Source of the DNA: Betaproteobacteria bacterium
GTDB taxonomy: Bacteria; Pseudomonadota; Gammaproteobacteria; Burkholderiales; SG8-39
NCBI GenBank assembly: GCA_009693435.1
Contig: SHXF01000045.1
Location: 1 to 38,351 of the forward strand
Direction: 5' to 3'
Length of the DNA: 38,351 bases
Part shown: positions 8,242 through 16,197 of the stretch, piece after piece
Layout: the number at the start of each line of letters is the position of its first letter
Position numbering within the stretch: position 1 is the first letter of the stretch
The notes under the pieces: model-generated
The model's database searches: none
What the model saw: the letters and a program-made list of their open reading frames with translations, nothing else
Told to the model about the DNA's origin: nothing
Program-made: the position numbers and the translations under genes

Positions 8242-9012
8242 CTATCCCGCCGCGAATCCGTCGTCGGCGGTAATCACGGCGCCATTGATGAAGCCGGCGG
8301 CGTCCGATGCCAGCAACAGCAACAGTCCGTCCAGATCCTGGGGCCGGCCGATGCGGCGGCGCGGCAGCATGTTCATCAGTTTCCGGCCACCGTCGGTTTT
8401 CCAGTAGTCGCTGTTTATTTCCGTCTCGATGTAGCCTGGGCAGATGGCATTCACGCTGATGCCATGCCGGGCCCACTCATGAGCCATGGATTTGGTCATG
8501 CTGATGAGCGCTGCCTTGGACATGCCATAGACCCCAAGCTGGCTGATGACCCGAACGCCGGCTACCGACGCAACATTGACGATTCGCCCGGGCCGTCGCC
8601 CGGCTATCATGCGCCGCCCGACTTCCTGCGCCACGAAAAACGCACCCTTGGTATTGGTATCCAGGATGAAGTCGTAGTCCGCCTCGCTGTAGTCGCCCAT
8701 GCGCTGCTGGGCGTTCACGCCGGAATTGTTGATCAGGATATCGATCGGTCCGAGGGCGGATTCCACGGCCTGAACGGCCGCCGCAATGGCCGGGATGTCG
8801 GTTACGTCCATGCTGCAGGCGTAGGCTTTGCCACCGGCCTGGCTGATTTGCTGCTGCAGGCCGGAGAGGCGTTCCAGGCGACGTCCAGTCAATGCCACCG
8901 CGGCGCCTGCCTGGGCGAGGACTTCGGCAAAGCGCTGGCCCAGTCCGGACGAAGCGCCGGTAACGAGTGCGACTTTGCCGTCCAGGCGCATCGGTTGCAA
9001 GGCCGTGTCCAT
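8242..9012 (-). CDS. SDR family NAD(P)-dependent oxidoreductase
   Basis: A 256-residue classical short-chain dehydrogenase/reductase. The cofactor-binding TGASSGLG is at 18-25 and the NNSG variant of the NNAG motif is near 95-98. The catalytic residues are Asn120, Ser149, Tyr162 and Lys166 (YGMSK). A basic RR pair at 44-45 after the second strand hints at NADP(H), by inference only. The C-terminal VITADDGFAAG is typical of the family. The frame extends upstream, but the ATG at 9010-9012 begins MDTALQPMRLDGKVALVTG, which fits family spacing and has GGA upstream. The substrate cannot be deduced. It converges on the TPR gene, with 14 bp between stop codons. Confidence 0.9.
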   Translation of the reverse strand: MDTALQPMRLDGKVALVTGASSGLGQRFAEVLAQAGAAVALTGRRLERLSGLQQQISQAGGKAYACSMDVTDIPAIAAAVQAVESALGPIDILINNSGVNAQQRMGDYSEADYDFILDTNTKGAFFVAQEVGRRMIAGRRPGRIVNVASVAGVRVISQLGVYGMSKAALISMTKSMAHEWARHGISVNAICPGYIETEINSDYWKTDGGRKLMNMLPRRRIGRPQDLDGLLLLLASDAAGFINGAVITADDGFAAG

Positions 9013-9161
9013 GGGTGTTGATCCAGTCTGGTGGGTGCTGATTCGACGAAGTGCCAGTTTCAGGTGGCGTGGAATTCGATCATGCCGGGGCACGCTTGGC
9101 GTCAAGATCGGAAGCAGAACGGCCCCGGCGCGGATAACCGAAATAATCGAATATGTGTATT

Positions 9162-9175
9162 ATGTTAAATAACAT
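9162..9175. promoter_or_regulatory. AT-rich palindrome upstream of the SDR gene
   Basis: ATGTTA-AA-TAACAT is a perfect 6+6 inverted repeat in an AT-rich island (about 9140-9175), 150 bp upstream of the SDR start. It could be a regulator operator or part of the SDR promoter. No regulator gene lies next to it. Confidence 0.3.
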
Positions 9176-9226
9176 CTCGTGGTCGGATATCTCTGAAACC
9201 CCTCCCTGCAGCCACCTTCGCCAGGC

Positions 9227-9868
9227 TCACTCAACCGCCCCCGCCTGCCGCAACAATGCGGCAAGCTCGGAATTCTTCCCCTTCATCGCCCATTGCAAGG
9301 CAGTAGCGCCGGCATCGTTCTTGACCTTGGGGTCGGCTACCTCCCAGAGCAGCAGACGCGCTGTGCCGAGCCTGCCTTCACGGACAGCCATCATCAGCGG
9401 CGTGGTCCCATTCGCTGAGAGCGCATCGACATCGGCACCCTTGTCTATGAGGAACTTGCACACCTCGGTTTGTCCCTCGGTGGCGCAGTAATGCAGGGCG
9501 GTCCAACCCGCCTGATTGACCTCAGCGCCGCGCTCGACCAGAAACTGGACGATAGGCAGATGGCCTTTAAGGGAAGCCAGCATGAGCGCCGTCTCCCCGT
9601 ACGCATTTCGGCCCTGAACCTTGGCTTTCAAAGCGACCAGTGCCCGGACCACCTCCAGCCGGCCTTCCACCGTTGCCAACATCAGCAACGAGTTCCCCGT
9701 AGCGTCGGTGCTGTCAGGCGACATGCCGCGAGACACCAGATCCCGAACGGATCGCACATCGCCCATTTGAGTGGCCTTCAGGAGATCATCGTAAGTACCC
9801 TGACTCCAAGCCGAATGGCTGAAAGATAAGAATATAACAATATTAATAAACAATGATATAGGATTCAT
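9227..9868 (-). CDS. Exported ankyrin-repeat protein
   Basis: A 213-residue protein with an N-terminal signal peptide (hydrophobic ISLFINIVIFLSF, probable cleavage near SAWSQ at 20-23) followed by about five ankyrin repeats. The repeats show the expected GETALMLASLKGH, GWTALHYCATEGQ and GTTPLMMAVREG blocks. Such periplasmic ankyrin proteins are protein-binding modules; the partner is unknown. It follows tatD by only seven bases, so it is probably the last gene of the mltG-tmk-holB-tatD transcription unit. The signal-peptide codons and the start region (9820-9890) are markedly AT-rich compared with the surrounding DNA. Confidence 0.9.
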   Translation of the reverse strand: MNPISLFINIVIFLSFSHSAWSQGTYDDLLKATQMGDVRSVRDLVSRGMSPDSTDATGNSLLMLATVEGRLEVVRALVALKAKVQGRNAYGETALMLASLKGHLPIVQFLVERGAEVNQAGWTALHYCATEGQTEVCKFLIDKGADVDALSANGTTPLMMAVREGRLGTARLLLWEVADPKVKNDAGATALQWAMKGKNSELAALLRQAGAVE

Positions 9869-9875
9869 ATCTAAA

Positions 9876-10649
9876 CTAATTCCTCACTACGGTAGGGAAC
9901 AGTCGAAAGAAGTTTTGGCTGGTGGCTTCAGCCAGTCTTTCCAGGGGAATCCCACGCAACCGCGCCACCTCCTCGGCTACGTGCAGCACCCATGCCGGCT
10001 GGTTGGTCTTGCCACGATGCGGAACAGGGGCAAGGTAGGGCGAGTCCGTCTCAACCAGCAGACGATCCAGCGGAACGAACTGGGCCACTTCCTTGAGTTG
10101 CCTGGCATTTTTGAAGGTCACGATTCCGGAAAAGGAGATGTGGAAGTTCAGAGCCAGCGCCGCTTCGGCGACTTCGCGCGTTTCCGTGAAGCAGTGCAAC
10201 ACCCCCCCAACCGCCTCGGCCCCTTCCTCGCGCATGATTTTCAATGTGTCCCCGGCGGATTCCCGCGTGTGGATGACAAGCGGTTTGCCGCACTGGCGCG
10301 CGGCACGAATATGCACGCGGAAACGTTCCCGCTGCCATTCAGTGTCGCCGGTGACGCGATAGTAATCCAGGCCCGTCTCGCCAACCGCAATGACCTTGGG
10401 ATGCCGCGCCCGCTCGACAAGATCGGCCCCCGAAACGGGCACACCCTCCTGATGATCGGGATGCACCCCCGTTGACGCATAGAAATTGTCATAACGCTCG
10501 GCGAGTGCCAGAACCTTCGGATAATCGGCGAGGTTAACGCTGATGCACAAGGCATGGGTGACGCGGTTGTCATGCATGGCCTCGCGCACAGCGTTGATTT
10601 TGCCGTCGTATTCGGGAAAATCGAGGTGGCAATGTGAATCGACCAGCAT
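9876..10649 (-). CDS. tatD: TatD family metal-dependent DNase
   Basis: A TIM-barrel metallohydrolase of about 257 residues from the TatD/YcfH family, 3'-5' DNases with possible D-aminoacyl or quality-control roles. Metal ligands are visible: the N-terminal DSHCHLD, the glutamate in GETGLDYY, the histidines in VIHTRE and LHCFTE, and the C-terminal ETDSPYLAP. Two ATGs are possible. The one at 10647-10649 has AGGGGG six bases upstream, while the one at 10653-10655 is immediately adjacent to it, so the inner start was chosen. It lies 25 bp after holB. Confidence 0.93.
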   Translation of the reverse strand: MLVDSHCHLDFPEYDGKINAVREAMHDNRVTHALCISVNLADYPKVLALAERYDNFYASTGVHPDHQEGVPVSGADLVERARHPKVIAVGETGLDYYRVTGDTEWQRERFRVHIRAARQCGKPLVIHTRESAGDTLKIMREEGAEAVGGVLHCFTETREVAEAALALNFHISFSGIVTFKNARQLKEVAQFVPLDRLLVETDSPYLAPVPHRGKTNQPAWVLHVAEEVARLRGIPLERLAEATSQNFFRLFPTVVRN

Positions 10650-10674
10650 CAACATCCCCCTGAGGCAAATGCGG

Positions 10675-11682
10675 TCATACAGCGCCGGCCTTCCCCGACA
10701 GCAGCGACCGATACTGGATCAGCAGGTCTTCGAAAAACAGCTTGGCGTTCAGCGTGTGACGCGCCAGCGCTTTCGCGCGTGCCAACGCGCGCAGGTAGGT
10801 CGCAAGCGCGACGGGATCGCACCTCGCCGCAATCCGGGCGACCGCTTTTTCGTCACCCACGTGGTAGCGGATGCGTCCAACGGTGCGGAAACCCAGCAGG
10901 TCATAGATCCAGCGCTGGATCCAGCCTACGATTTCGCTGGTGTCGTGCCGCTGGCATAAATCAGCCACCGCGATCGGATCGAAACCGGGTTCGCGCAGTT
11001 GCTGAAGCAGTCGCTGCCGCACCGGCTCGGTTTCGGCATGGCGCAGCGCAAGCAGCGGCGCTCCGCCAGCCGCCGCAAGCAGTGCGGCGCCATTCGCATG
11101 TCCTTGTTCCTGAAGCCACAATACTGCCAGCCGGGTCTCCGGCAGGTTGCGGGTGAAGCGCTGGCAGCGGCTGCGCACCGTCGGCAGCAGGCGGTCAGCC
11201 TGACTCGATACCAGAATGAAGTGCGTACCGGCCGTGGGCTCCTCCAGGCTTTTCAGAAAGGCGTTCTGCGCCCGGATATTCATCGCCTCCGCTGGATGTA
11301 TCACCACCAGCCGCAAGCCTGCACGATGGGTGCCTATGGTCAGAAAGCCCCGTAGGTCGCGCACCTGATCGATCTTGATTTCCGCACTGGCTTTCTCTTT
11401 CCTGGATTTCTCGGTTGCCTCCGGATCCTCAGGCAGCATGCTTTCCGGGACGATTTGCCTGAAATCCGGATGATTCCCGCCCGCAAACCAGATGCAGGAC
11501 GCGCATTGAGCGCAAGGCAAGCCTGACGCCTGCGGCGACTGGCACAGCAAACTCTGGGCAAAGGTGAGACCCAGTTCGGGGCCCGCACATCCTGCCGCAC
11601 CCTGGACGAGCAGCGCATGGGGAAGTCGGCCACGCCATTCATAGAGTCGCTTCCAGTCAGATGATTGCCAATTATATATCAT
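10675..11682 (-). CDS. holB: DNA polymerase III subunit delta'
   Basis: A 335-residue clamp-loader subunit of the DNA polymerase III holoenzyme, an AAA+ fold without ATPase activity of its own. The P-loop position is degenerate (GAAGCAGPE near 28-36), normal for delta'. A zinc-binding group follows (C47, C57, C60, C63). The conserved SRC motif, whose arginine acts on a neighbouring ATPase site, is at 171-173. Its ATG overlaps the stop codon of tmk (TAATG), so the two are translationally coupled. A long charged stretch (about 85-105, EDPEATEKSRKEKASAE) separates the zinc module from the next strand. Confidence 0.93.
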   Translation of the reverse strand: MIYNWQSSDWKRLYEWRGRLPHALLVQGAAGCAGPELGLTFAQSLLCQSPQASGLPCAQCASCIWFAGGNHPDFRQIVPESMLPEDPEATEKSRKEKASAEIKIDQVRDLRGFLTIGTHRAGLRLVVIHPAEAMNIRAQNAFLKSLEEPTAGTHFILVSSQADRLLPTVRSRCQRFTRNLPETRLAVLWLQEQGHANGAALLAAAGGAPLLALRHAETEPVRQRLLQQLREPGFDPIAVADLCQRHDTSEIVGWIQRWIYDLLGFRTVGRIRYHVGDEKAVARIAARCDPVALATYLRALARAKALARHTLNAKLFFEDLLIQYRSLLSGKAGAV

Positions 11683-12299
11683 TATTTACAATAGCTTGAA
11701 ATTATAACCTCAAGTTGTACTTTAATATCTGACACCGCTGCATCCCCATCGATCACGCGGATCCTCTCCGGAAAATGGCGTGCCCTGTCGAGATACACAT
11801 TCCGGACCCGATTGAAAAACTGTATCCCCTCGCGTTCGAAGCGATCCAGTTGCGCCTGCGACTCCGCCAGCCTGCGGCGTGCCACCTCGGGCGGCACATC
11901 GAAATACAACGTCAGGTCCGGTTGAAGATCGCCCAAAGTCCAGCGCTCCAGTTCGGCGACTTTTTCCTGCTGCAGCCCCCGCCCACCACCCTGATAGGCG
12001 AAACTGGCATCGGTGAAACGATCTGACAGAACCCAGCGTCCCGACTCCAGGGAAGGCAGGATCAGTCTTGCGAGGTGTTCCCGGCGGGCCGCGAATACCA
12101 GCAGACACTCGGTTTCCAGGTTCATCGGTTCCGAGAGGATGATCTCGCGCAGCTTTTCTCCGAGCGCCGTGCCGCCGGGTTCACGCGTTTCCATCACCTT
12201 GTGCCCTGCAGCGCGCAGGCGATCGGCAATCCAGCTGGCGTGGGTGCTTTTTCCGGCGCCATCGACGCCTTCCAGGGTGATGAGTTTGCCTCTTGTCAT
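11682..12299 (-). CDS. tmk: Thymidylate kinase
   Basis: A 205-residue dTMP kinase that makes dTDP for DNA synthesis. The P-loop GVDGAGKST is at 11-19, the DRF nucleotide-binding motif at 93-95 with SFAYQGGGRG after it, and a LID region with RRRLAES and following acidic residues near 140-150. The length is typical. The gene is 15 bp downstream of mltG and overlaps holB by one base, forming the usual mltG-tmk-holB block. Confidence 0.96.
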   Translation of the reverse strand: MTRGKLITLEGVDGAGKSTHASWIADRLRAAGHKVMETREPGGTALGEKLREIILSEPMNLETECLLVFAARREHLARLILPSLESGRWVLSDRFTDASFAYQGGGRGLQQEKVAELERWTLGDLQPDLTLYFDVPPEVARRRLAESQAQLDRFEREGIQFFNRVRNVYLDRARHFPERIRVIDGDAAVSDIKVQLEVIISSYCK

Positions 12300-12314
12300 G
12301 CGGCGCTGGTGCCG

Positions 12315-13316
12315 TTACCGGCCGGCCGGGCGCTGATAACGCGCCACCGCCCGGTTGTGCTCGTCCAGGCTTCGCGAAAACTCGCTGGTGCCGTCGTTTC
12401 GCGAAACAAAGTATAACCATTTGCCCTGGCCGGGATTGACCGCGGCCAGCAGCGACGCAAGCCCGGGGTTCGAGATCGGGCTCGGCGGCAGACCGGATCG
12501 GATGTAGGTATTGTAGGGCCCGTCCCTCTCGAGATCGCGCTTGCGCAGATTGCCGTCGAACGACTTACCCAGGCCGTATATGACAGTGGGGTCCGTCTGC
12601 AGGCGCATGCCGATTCGCAGGCGATTGGCAAATACCCCGGCGATCTGCGCACGTTCGGCGGCAGCGCCGGTCTCTTTTTCGATGATGGATGCAAGGATCA
12701 GTGCTTCGTAAGGCGATGCCAGTGGCACATCGGGCGCGCGTTTCTGCCAGAGCGATTGTAGCTGCTTCTGCATGCTGTCACGGGCGCGAGCGAGCACGGT
12801 CAGGTCGCTCTCCCCCTTGCCGAACAAATAGGTGTCGGGAAAGAACAAGCCCTCGGGATGCCGCCCTGCCTCCCCCAGCCGCGCCATTATGGCCGCATCC
12901 GACAGTCCTTCCGTATCATGCTTCAACCAGGCATTTGCGTCCAATGCGGCACGCACCTGATGAAACGTCCATCCCTCAACCAGCAGAACCTCCGCCTGGG
13001 CGAAATCCCCCGAGGTAATCTTTTCCAGAATTTCCCACGGGGATGTACCCGGCACCAGTTCGTAGGATCCTGCTTTGATGCCGGTCGCGCCACCGGCAAG
13101 TCGAGCGAGGAGATTGAACTGCCATGCCGGCAGATCGACCCCCGCATCTATCATCTGCCGCGTGGCGCTGCGCAGCGAACTACCGGTGCGGATGGAAAAA
13201 TCGGTGGGCGATCGGGCCAGGCTGGCCGGCGCCAGCGCGAACCACGCCATCCAGGCGCAGAAGGCGAGCGCTAAGCAAAACAAGAAAGCGGCCCAGCGGA
13301 AGAAGCGGCGAAGCAT
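12315..13316 (-). CDS. mltG: Endolytic transglycosylase MltG
   Basis: A 333-residue inner-membrane murein lytic transglycosylase (YceG family) thought to end growing glycan strands. One N-terminal membrane anchor (about 9-30) is followed by a LysM-like subdomain and the catalytic domain. The active-site glutamate is E213 in ASIIEKETG, and the family blocks EGLFFPDTYLF, LQTDPTVIYGLG and YNTYIRSGLPPSPISNPG are all present. The ATG at 13314-13316 gives the expected MLRRFFRW start. First gene of the minus-strand unit; the 132-bp gap to divergent ygfZ probably holds both promoters. Confidence 0.96.
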   Translation of the reverse strand: MLRRFFRWAAFLFCLALAFCAWMAWFALAPASLARSPTDFSIRTGSSLRSATRQMIDAGVDLPAWQFNLLARLAGGATGIKAGSYELVPGTSPWEILEKITSGDFAQAEVLLVEGWTFHQVRAALDANAWLKHDTEGLSDAAIMARLGEAGRHPEGLFFPDTYLFGKGESDLTVLARARDSMQKQLQSLWQKRAPDVPLASPYEALILASIIEKETGAAAERAQIAGVFANRLRIGMRLQTDPTVIYGLGKSFDGNLRKRDLERDGPYNTYIRSGLPPSPISNPGLASLLAAVNPGQGKWLYFVSRNDGTSEFSRSLDEHNRAVARYQRPAGR

Positions 13317-13359
13317 GAATTCGGGGAGGATGAAACCGGAGTACGGCAGATGAAGCCGA

Positions 13360-13365
13360 TATAAT
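13360..13365 (+). promoter_or_regulatory. Candidate -10 box for ygfZ
   Basis: A perfect TATAAT in the mltG-ygfZ divergent gap, 84 bp before the ygfZ ATG. The -35 region 17 bp upstream (CGGAGT) is poor, so this is a candidate only. Confidence 0.35.
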
Positions 13366-13448
13366 AACCCGCACTCGCATTGATTCCCTTGGTCTATTGG
13401 CCCGCTTCCCGCCGCAATTTCACCTCGCTACCCGGCACCCAGACCCCC

Positions 13449-14489
13449 ATGTCGCTTCAGACGCAGTTGCAGCAATCCGGCGCCCATATCGATGATGGCG
13501 TCATTCAACATTTCGGCGATCCGGATGGCGAACGACTCCGCGTCCAGTCCAGCGGCGTACTCGCGGAACTCTCGCATTTCGGGGTGCTGGGATTTTCCGG
13601 CGACGACGCACAGGCCTTTCTCCAGGGACAACTGAGTTGTGACGTCGTCGGTCTGGCGGAGCACGCATGGGTGTTCGGCAGTTATTGCTCGCCGAAGGGG
13701 CGGATCCTGGCGAGTTTCATGCATTGGCGCAGGGGGGGCGACTACTTCATGCTGCTGCCCAAGGCACTGATCCCTGCAATACAAAAACGCCTGACAATGT
13801 ATGTGCTGCGCTCCAAAGTGAAGATAGTCGATCTGACGCCGGCACACTCGCTTCTCGGGGCGGCGGGCGACGGCGCGGCAGGCGCCCTGACGGCCCTGTA
13901 TGGACCGCTTCCGGGTGAGGCCTACGCGATGCGCTCGGACGAGGGGCGTGGCGCGCTACTGGTCATGCCGGGCGGACGCTACCTTATCTGCGTTCCTGCC
14001 GTTGCCGCCCTGGACGTGTGGCGTGAACTTGCCACGACACTGAGGCCCGTGGGCACACCGTGCTGGGAATGGCTGGATGTGCAGGCAGGTATCCCGTGGA
14101 TCGTGCCCGCGACCCAGGAATTTTACGTACCGCAGATGGTCAATCTTGATCGGATAGGCGGCGTGAGCTTTAGCAAGGGCTGCTATCCCGGTCAGGAAAT
14201 CGTTGCCCGGACCCAGTATCGCGGCATCCTCAAGCGTCGCATGTTTCTGGCGCACCTTGCCGCCTTTCAGGATGGGGACGTTCTGCCCTCCCCTGGCGAC
14301 GATGTGTTCGCCGACGACCTGCCGGGTCAGGCAAGCGGATCGGTCGTGAACGCTCAGCGTGTGGCGGGCGGTGGAGTGGATCTGCTTGCGGTAGTGCAGA
14401 TCGCCAGCCGCGAGGGTTCCCGTGTGCACGTTGCATCGCCGGACGGCCCGATCCTCGAGTTTCATCCCCTGCCCTACGCGTTGCCGTGA
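13449..14489 (+). CDS. ygfZ: YgfZ/GcvT-like iron-sulfur maintenance protein
   Basis: A 346-residue folate-binding protein of the YgfZ (IBA57-like) family, which supports repair or assembly of iron-sulfur enzymes. The diagnostic KGCYPGQE with its conserved cysteine is at 243-250, followed by IVARTQYRG. The N-terminal LSHFGVLGFSGDDAQAFLQGQ block also fits. The frame opens earlier at a TTG (13380), but homology begins around MSLQTQLQQSGA, so the ATG at 13449 was chosen although no Shine-Dalgarno is obvious. Its stop overlaps the DUF4936 start by four bases. Confidence 0.94.
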   Translation: MSLQTQLQQSGAHIDDGVIQHFGDPDGERLRVQSSGVLAELSHFGVLGFSGDDAQAFLQGQLSCDVVGLAEHAWVFGSYCSPKGRILASFMHWRRGGDYFMLLPKALIPAIQKRLTMYVLRSKVKIVDLTPAHSLLGAAGDGAAGALTALYGPLPGEAYAMRSDEGRGALLVMPGGRYLICVPAVAALDVWRELATTLRPVGTPCWEWLDVQAGIPWIVPATQEFYVPQMVNLDRIGGVSFSKGCYPGQEIVARTQYRGILKRRMFLAHLAAFQDGDVLPSPGDDVFADDLPGQASGSVVNAQRVAGGGVDLLAVVQIASREGSRVHVASPDGPILEFHPLPYALP

Positions 14490-14770
14490 ACTTCAGCTAT
14501 TTCGTGTATTACCGCATACCGGCGGAAAACACCGGGCAGCTACGCGCCAGGGCGCTCGAAGTGTTTCAAGACGTAGTGCACGAGACCGGCGTGGCCGGAC
14601 GGCTGATGCGCCGGCGCGACGATCCTGGCACGTGGATGGAAGTCTACGAAGGCGTCGCCGATGTCGCGACATTCGAGGCTGCGCTCGCCGCATCGGTGCT
14701 TCGCCGCGACTTCACGCATTTGCTCGCGCCGGGCGAGATGCGCAAGAACGAAATCTTCCAGCCGGGTTGA
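14486..14770 (+). CDS. DUF4936 family protein
   Basis: A 94-residue small soluble protein starting with FSYFVYYRIPAEN, consistent with the ferredoxin-like fold of DUF4936, a family of unknown function commonly found after ygfZ in betaproteobacteria. The GTG start at 14486 overlaps the ygfZ stop (GTGA), indicating translational coupling. The next gene starts one base after its stop codon, so ygfZ, this gene and the NRDE gene form one operon. Confidence 0.85.
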   Translation: MNFSYFVYYRIPAENTGQLRARALEVFQDVVHETGVAGRLMRRRDDPGTWMEVYEGVADVATFEAALAASVLRRDFTHLLAPGEMRKNEIFQPG

Positions 14771-14771
14771 C

Positions 14772-15611
14772 ATGTGCCTGATACTCCTCGCCTGGCAGGC
14801 CCACCCGCGGTACAGGCTGGTGGTAGCGGCGAATCGCGATGAATTTTTTGCCCGTCCGAGCGCACCGGCCGGCTTCTGGAATGACCATCCGCTGGTACTT
14901 GCGGGGCGCGACCTCGACGCCGGCGGCACCTGGCTGGGCATCACGCGTAACGGTCGCTTTGCGGCCATCACCAATTTTCGCAATCCGGCGGAAAAGAAAC
15001 CCGGCGCACCCACACGCGGCGCACTGGTGAGCGGCTACCTCACCGGCACCGAGGCGCCCCTGGCTTATCTGACGCGCGTCGCCTCCAGTGCGCCCGAATT
15101 CAATGGCTTCAATCTGCTGGTGGGTGATGGCAACGAGTTGTATTGCCTGTCCAATCGTGCCGAGGGGGTGGAGCGCCTGGCAGCGGGCGTGCATGGGCTC
15201 TCGAATCATCTGCTCAATACCCCCTGGCCCAAAGTGCAGCGCGGCAAGGCGGCGCTTACGAGTCTGCTGGATGCGCCGTTCTCGGGCGACGAACTGCTGG
15301 AGATGCTGGGCGATACCGCAGTCGCCTCCGAGAGCGCGCTGCCTGTCACCGGAGTCAGTCCTGATTGGGAACGGCAGCTGTCGCCGATGCGCATCGTCGC
15401 GGGCGCATACGGCACGCGCTGCTCAACCGCGATCACCTTCGCCGACGACGGCGACATCCGCTTCTGGGAACGCAGCTATTCACACGAAGGCAGTGCTGCT
15501 GCTACTGTGCACTTCCATCTGCCCACGGCGAACCAGCCATTCAGCCAAGCTGGCGCCACATCTCCACGTGCGGAATCCCTGCTTCGACAAACTCATCCCC
15601 CCGCTGGCTGA
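14772..15611 (+). CDS. NRDE (TANGO2-like) family protein
   Basis: A 279-residue protein of the Ntn-hydrolase-like NRDE family. It begins MCLILLAWQ, with Cys2 as the potential nucleophile after Met removal, and carries the family-naming NRDE at about 21-24 (AANRDEFFARPS). GTWLGITRNGRFAAITNFRNP and the SNHLLNTPWPKV block are also typical. Eukaryotic TANGO2 relatives are linked to haem or lipid handling; the bacterial role is not settled. The ATG follows the DUF4936 stop directly. Its 3' end overlaps the convergent GNAT gene by 71 bp. Confidence 0.9.
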   Translation: MCLILLAWQAHPRYRLVVAANRDEFFARPSAPAGFWNDHPLVLAGRDLDAGGTWLGITRNGRFAAITNFRNPAEKKPGAPTRGALVSGYLTGTEAPLAYLTRVASSAPEFNGFNLLVGDGNELYCLSNRAEGVERLAAGVHGLSNHLLNTPWPKVQRGKAALTSLLDAPFSGDELLEMLGDTAVASESALPVTGVSPDWERQLSPMRIVAGAYGTRCSTAITFADDGDIRFWERSYSHEGSAAATVHFHLPTANQPFSQAGATSPRAESLLRQTHPPAG

Positions 15612-15972
15612 ATCCATGGCCGCGATAAAACGCCGCCGCGTGAGTCTGCGCGTGCAGGCTCACGATCGACATCCCTCGTTCTGCCGCCTGCTCCAGCATC
15701 GACCGTAGCAATACTCCCCCGATACCCTGTCCGCGCCATGCCTTGAGCACCGCCATGCGGCCAATGCGACCGTCTGGCAGCAGGCGCGCCGTTCCGACCG
15801 GTTCGCCCTGCGCATTGAACGCCACCGCATGCGCGGATTTCTCATCCCAGTCGTCCCATTCCAAATCGATGGGAACACCCTGCTCCTGGACAAATACCTC
15901 CAGGCGCACGGGACGCGCGAACGGCAATGCCTGAGACCAGGGCAGAACACGAACAGTAAAGGGTGATGCCAT
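15541..15972 (-). CDS. GNAT family N-acetyltransferase
   Basis: A 143-residue acetyltransferase of the ElaA/YjcF-like GNAT group. The acetyl-CoA pyrophosphate loop RGQGIGG is at about 80-86, preceded by the GRIGRMAVLKAW strand, and the C-terminal HAAAFYRGHGF block is typical. The N-terminal VFVQEQGVPIDLEWDDWD is common in this subgroup. The ATG at 15970-15972 was chosen over an open frame reaching 16095 because homology starts there. The acceptor substrate is unknown. It is divergent from the binding-protein operon and convergent with the NRDE gene. Confidence 0.88.
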   Translation of the reverse strand: MASPFTVRVLPWSQALPFARPVRLEVFVQEQGVPIDLEWDDWDEKSAHAVAFNAQGEPVGTARLLPDGRIGRMAVLKAWRGQGIGGVLLRSMLEQAAERGMSIVSLHAQTHAAAFYRGHGFSQRGDEFVEAGIPHVEMWRQLG

Positions 15973-16003
15973 GGACAGGCCCTGTTGCACAAGATCGCGC
16001 CAG

Positions 16004-16009
16004 TATAAT
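16004..16009 (+). promoter_or_regulatory. Candidate -10 box for the aldolase-mtnA operon
   Basis: A perfect TATAAT in the divergent gap between the GNAT gene and the binding-protein gene. TTGCAC at 15985-15990 resembles a -35, but the 13-bp spacing is too short, so the assignment is weak. If used, it would give a leader of about 180 bases that includes the 15-bp repeat array. Confidence 0.35.
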
Positions 16010-16129
16010 TGCTGTCCCCACCGGAGCGGCGCCGAACACCGCTCGAGCGCAACGTCCGGAGCCGGTATGGGCGCGCGGATTCGGATGGATTGCATCCGGA
16101 TTTCGCACGGCTCGCACCATAAGCTTGCG

Positions 16130-16182
16130 TTGCCGAAGTTTGCGTGGCCGAAGTTTGCGTGGCCGAAGTTTGCGTGGCCGAA
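16130..16182. repeat. 15-bp tandem repeat in the leader of the binding-protein gene
   Basis: Three 15-bp units (16130-16144, 16145-16159, 16160-16174; TGGCCGAAGTTTGCG with one change in the first) and half of a fourth. The array ends only a few bases before the Shine-Dalgarno AAAAGGA of the gene starting at 16198. The repeat is open in frame with that gene, so a start inside it (ATG 16144) is possible but would add a meaningless VAEVC repeat. Confidence 0.9.
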
Positions 16183-16197
16183 TACAAAAGGACGTGC

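Noticed and set aside
15985..16009. Full sigma-70 promoter TTGCAC/TATAAT.
   Set aside because: The 13-bp spacing is too short for a functional pair; only the -10 is kept as a weak candidate.
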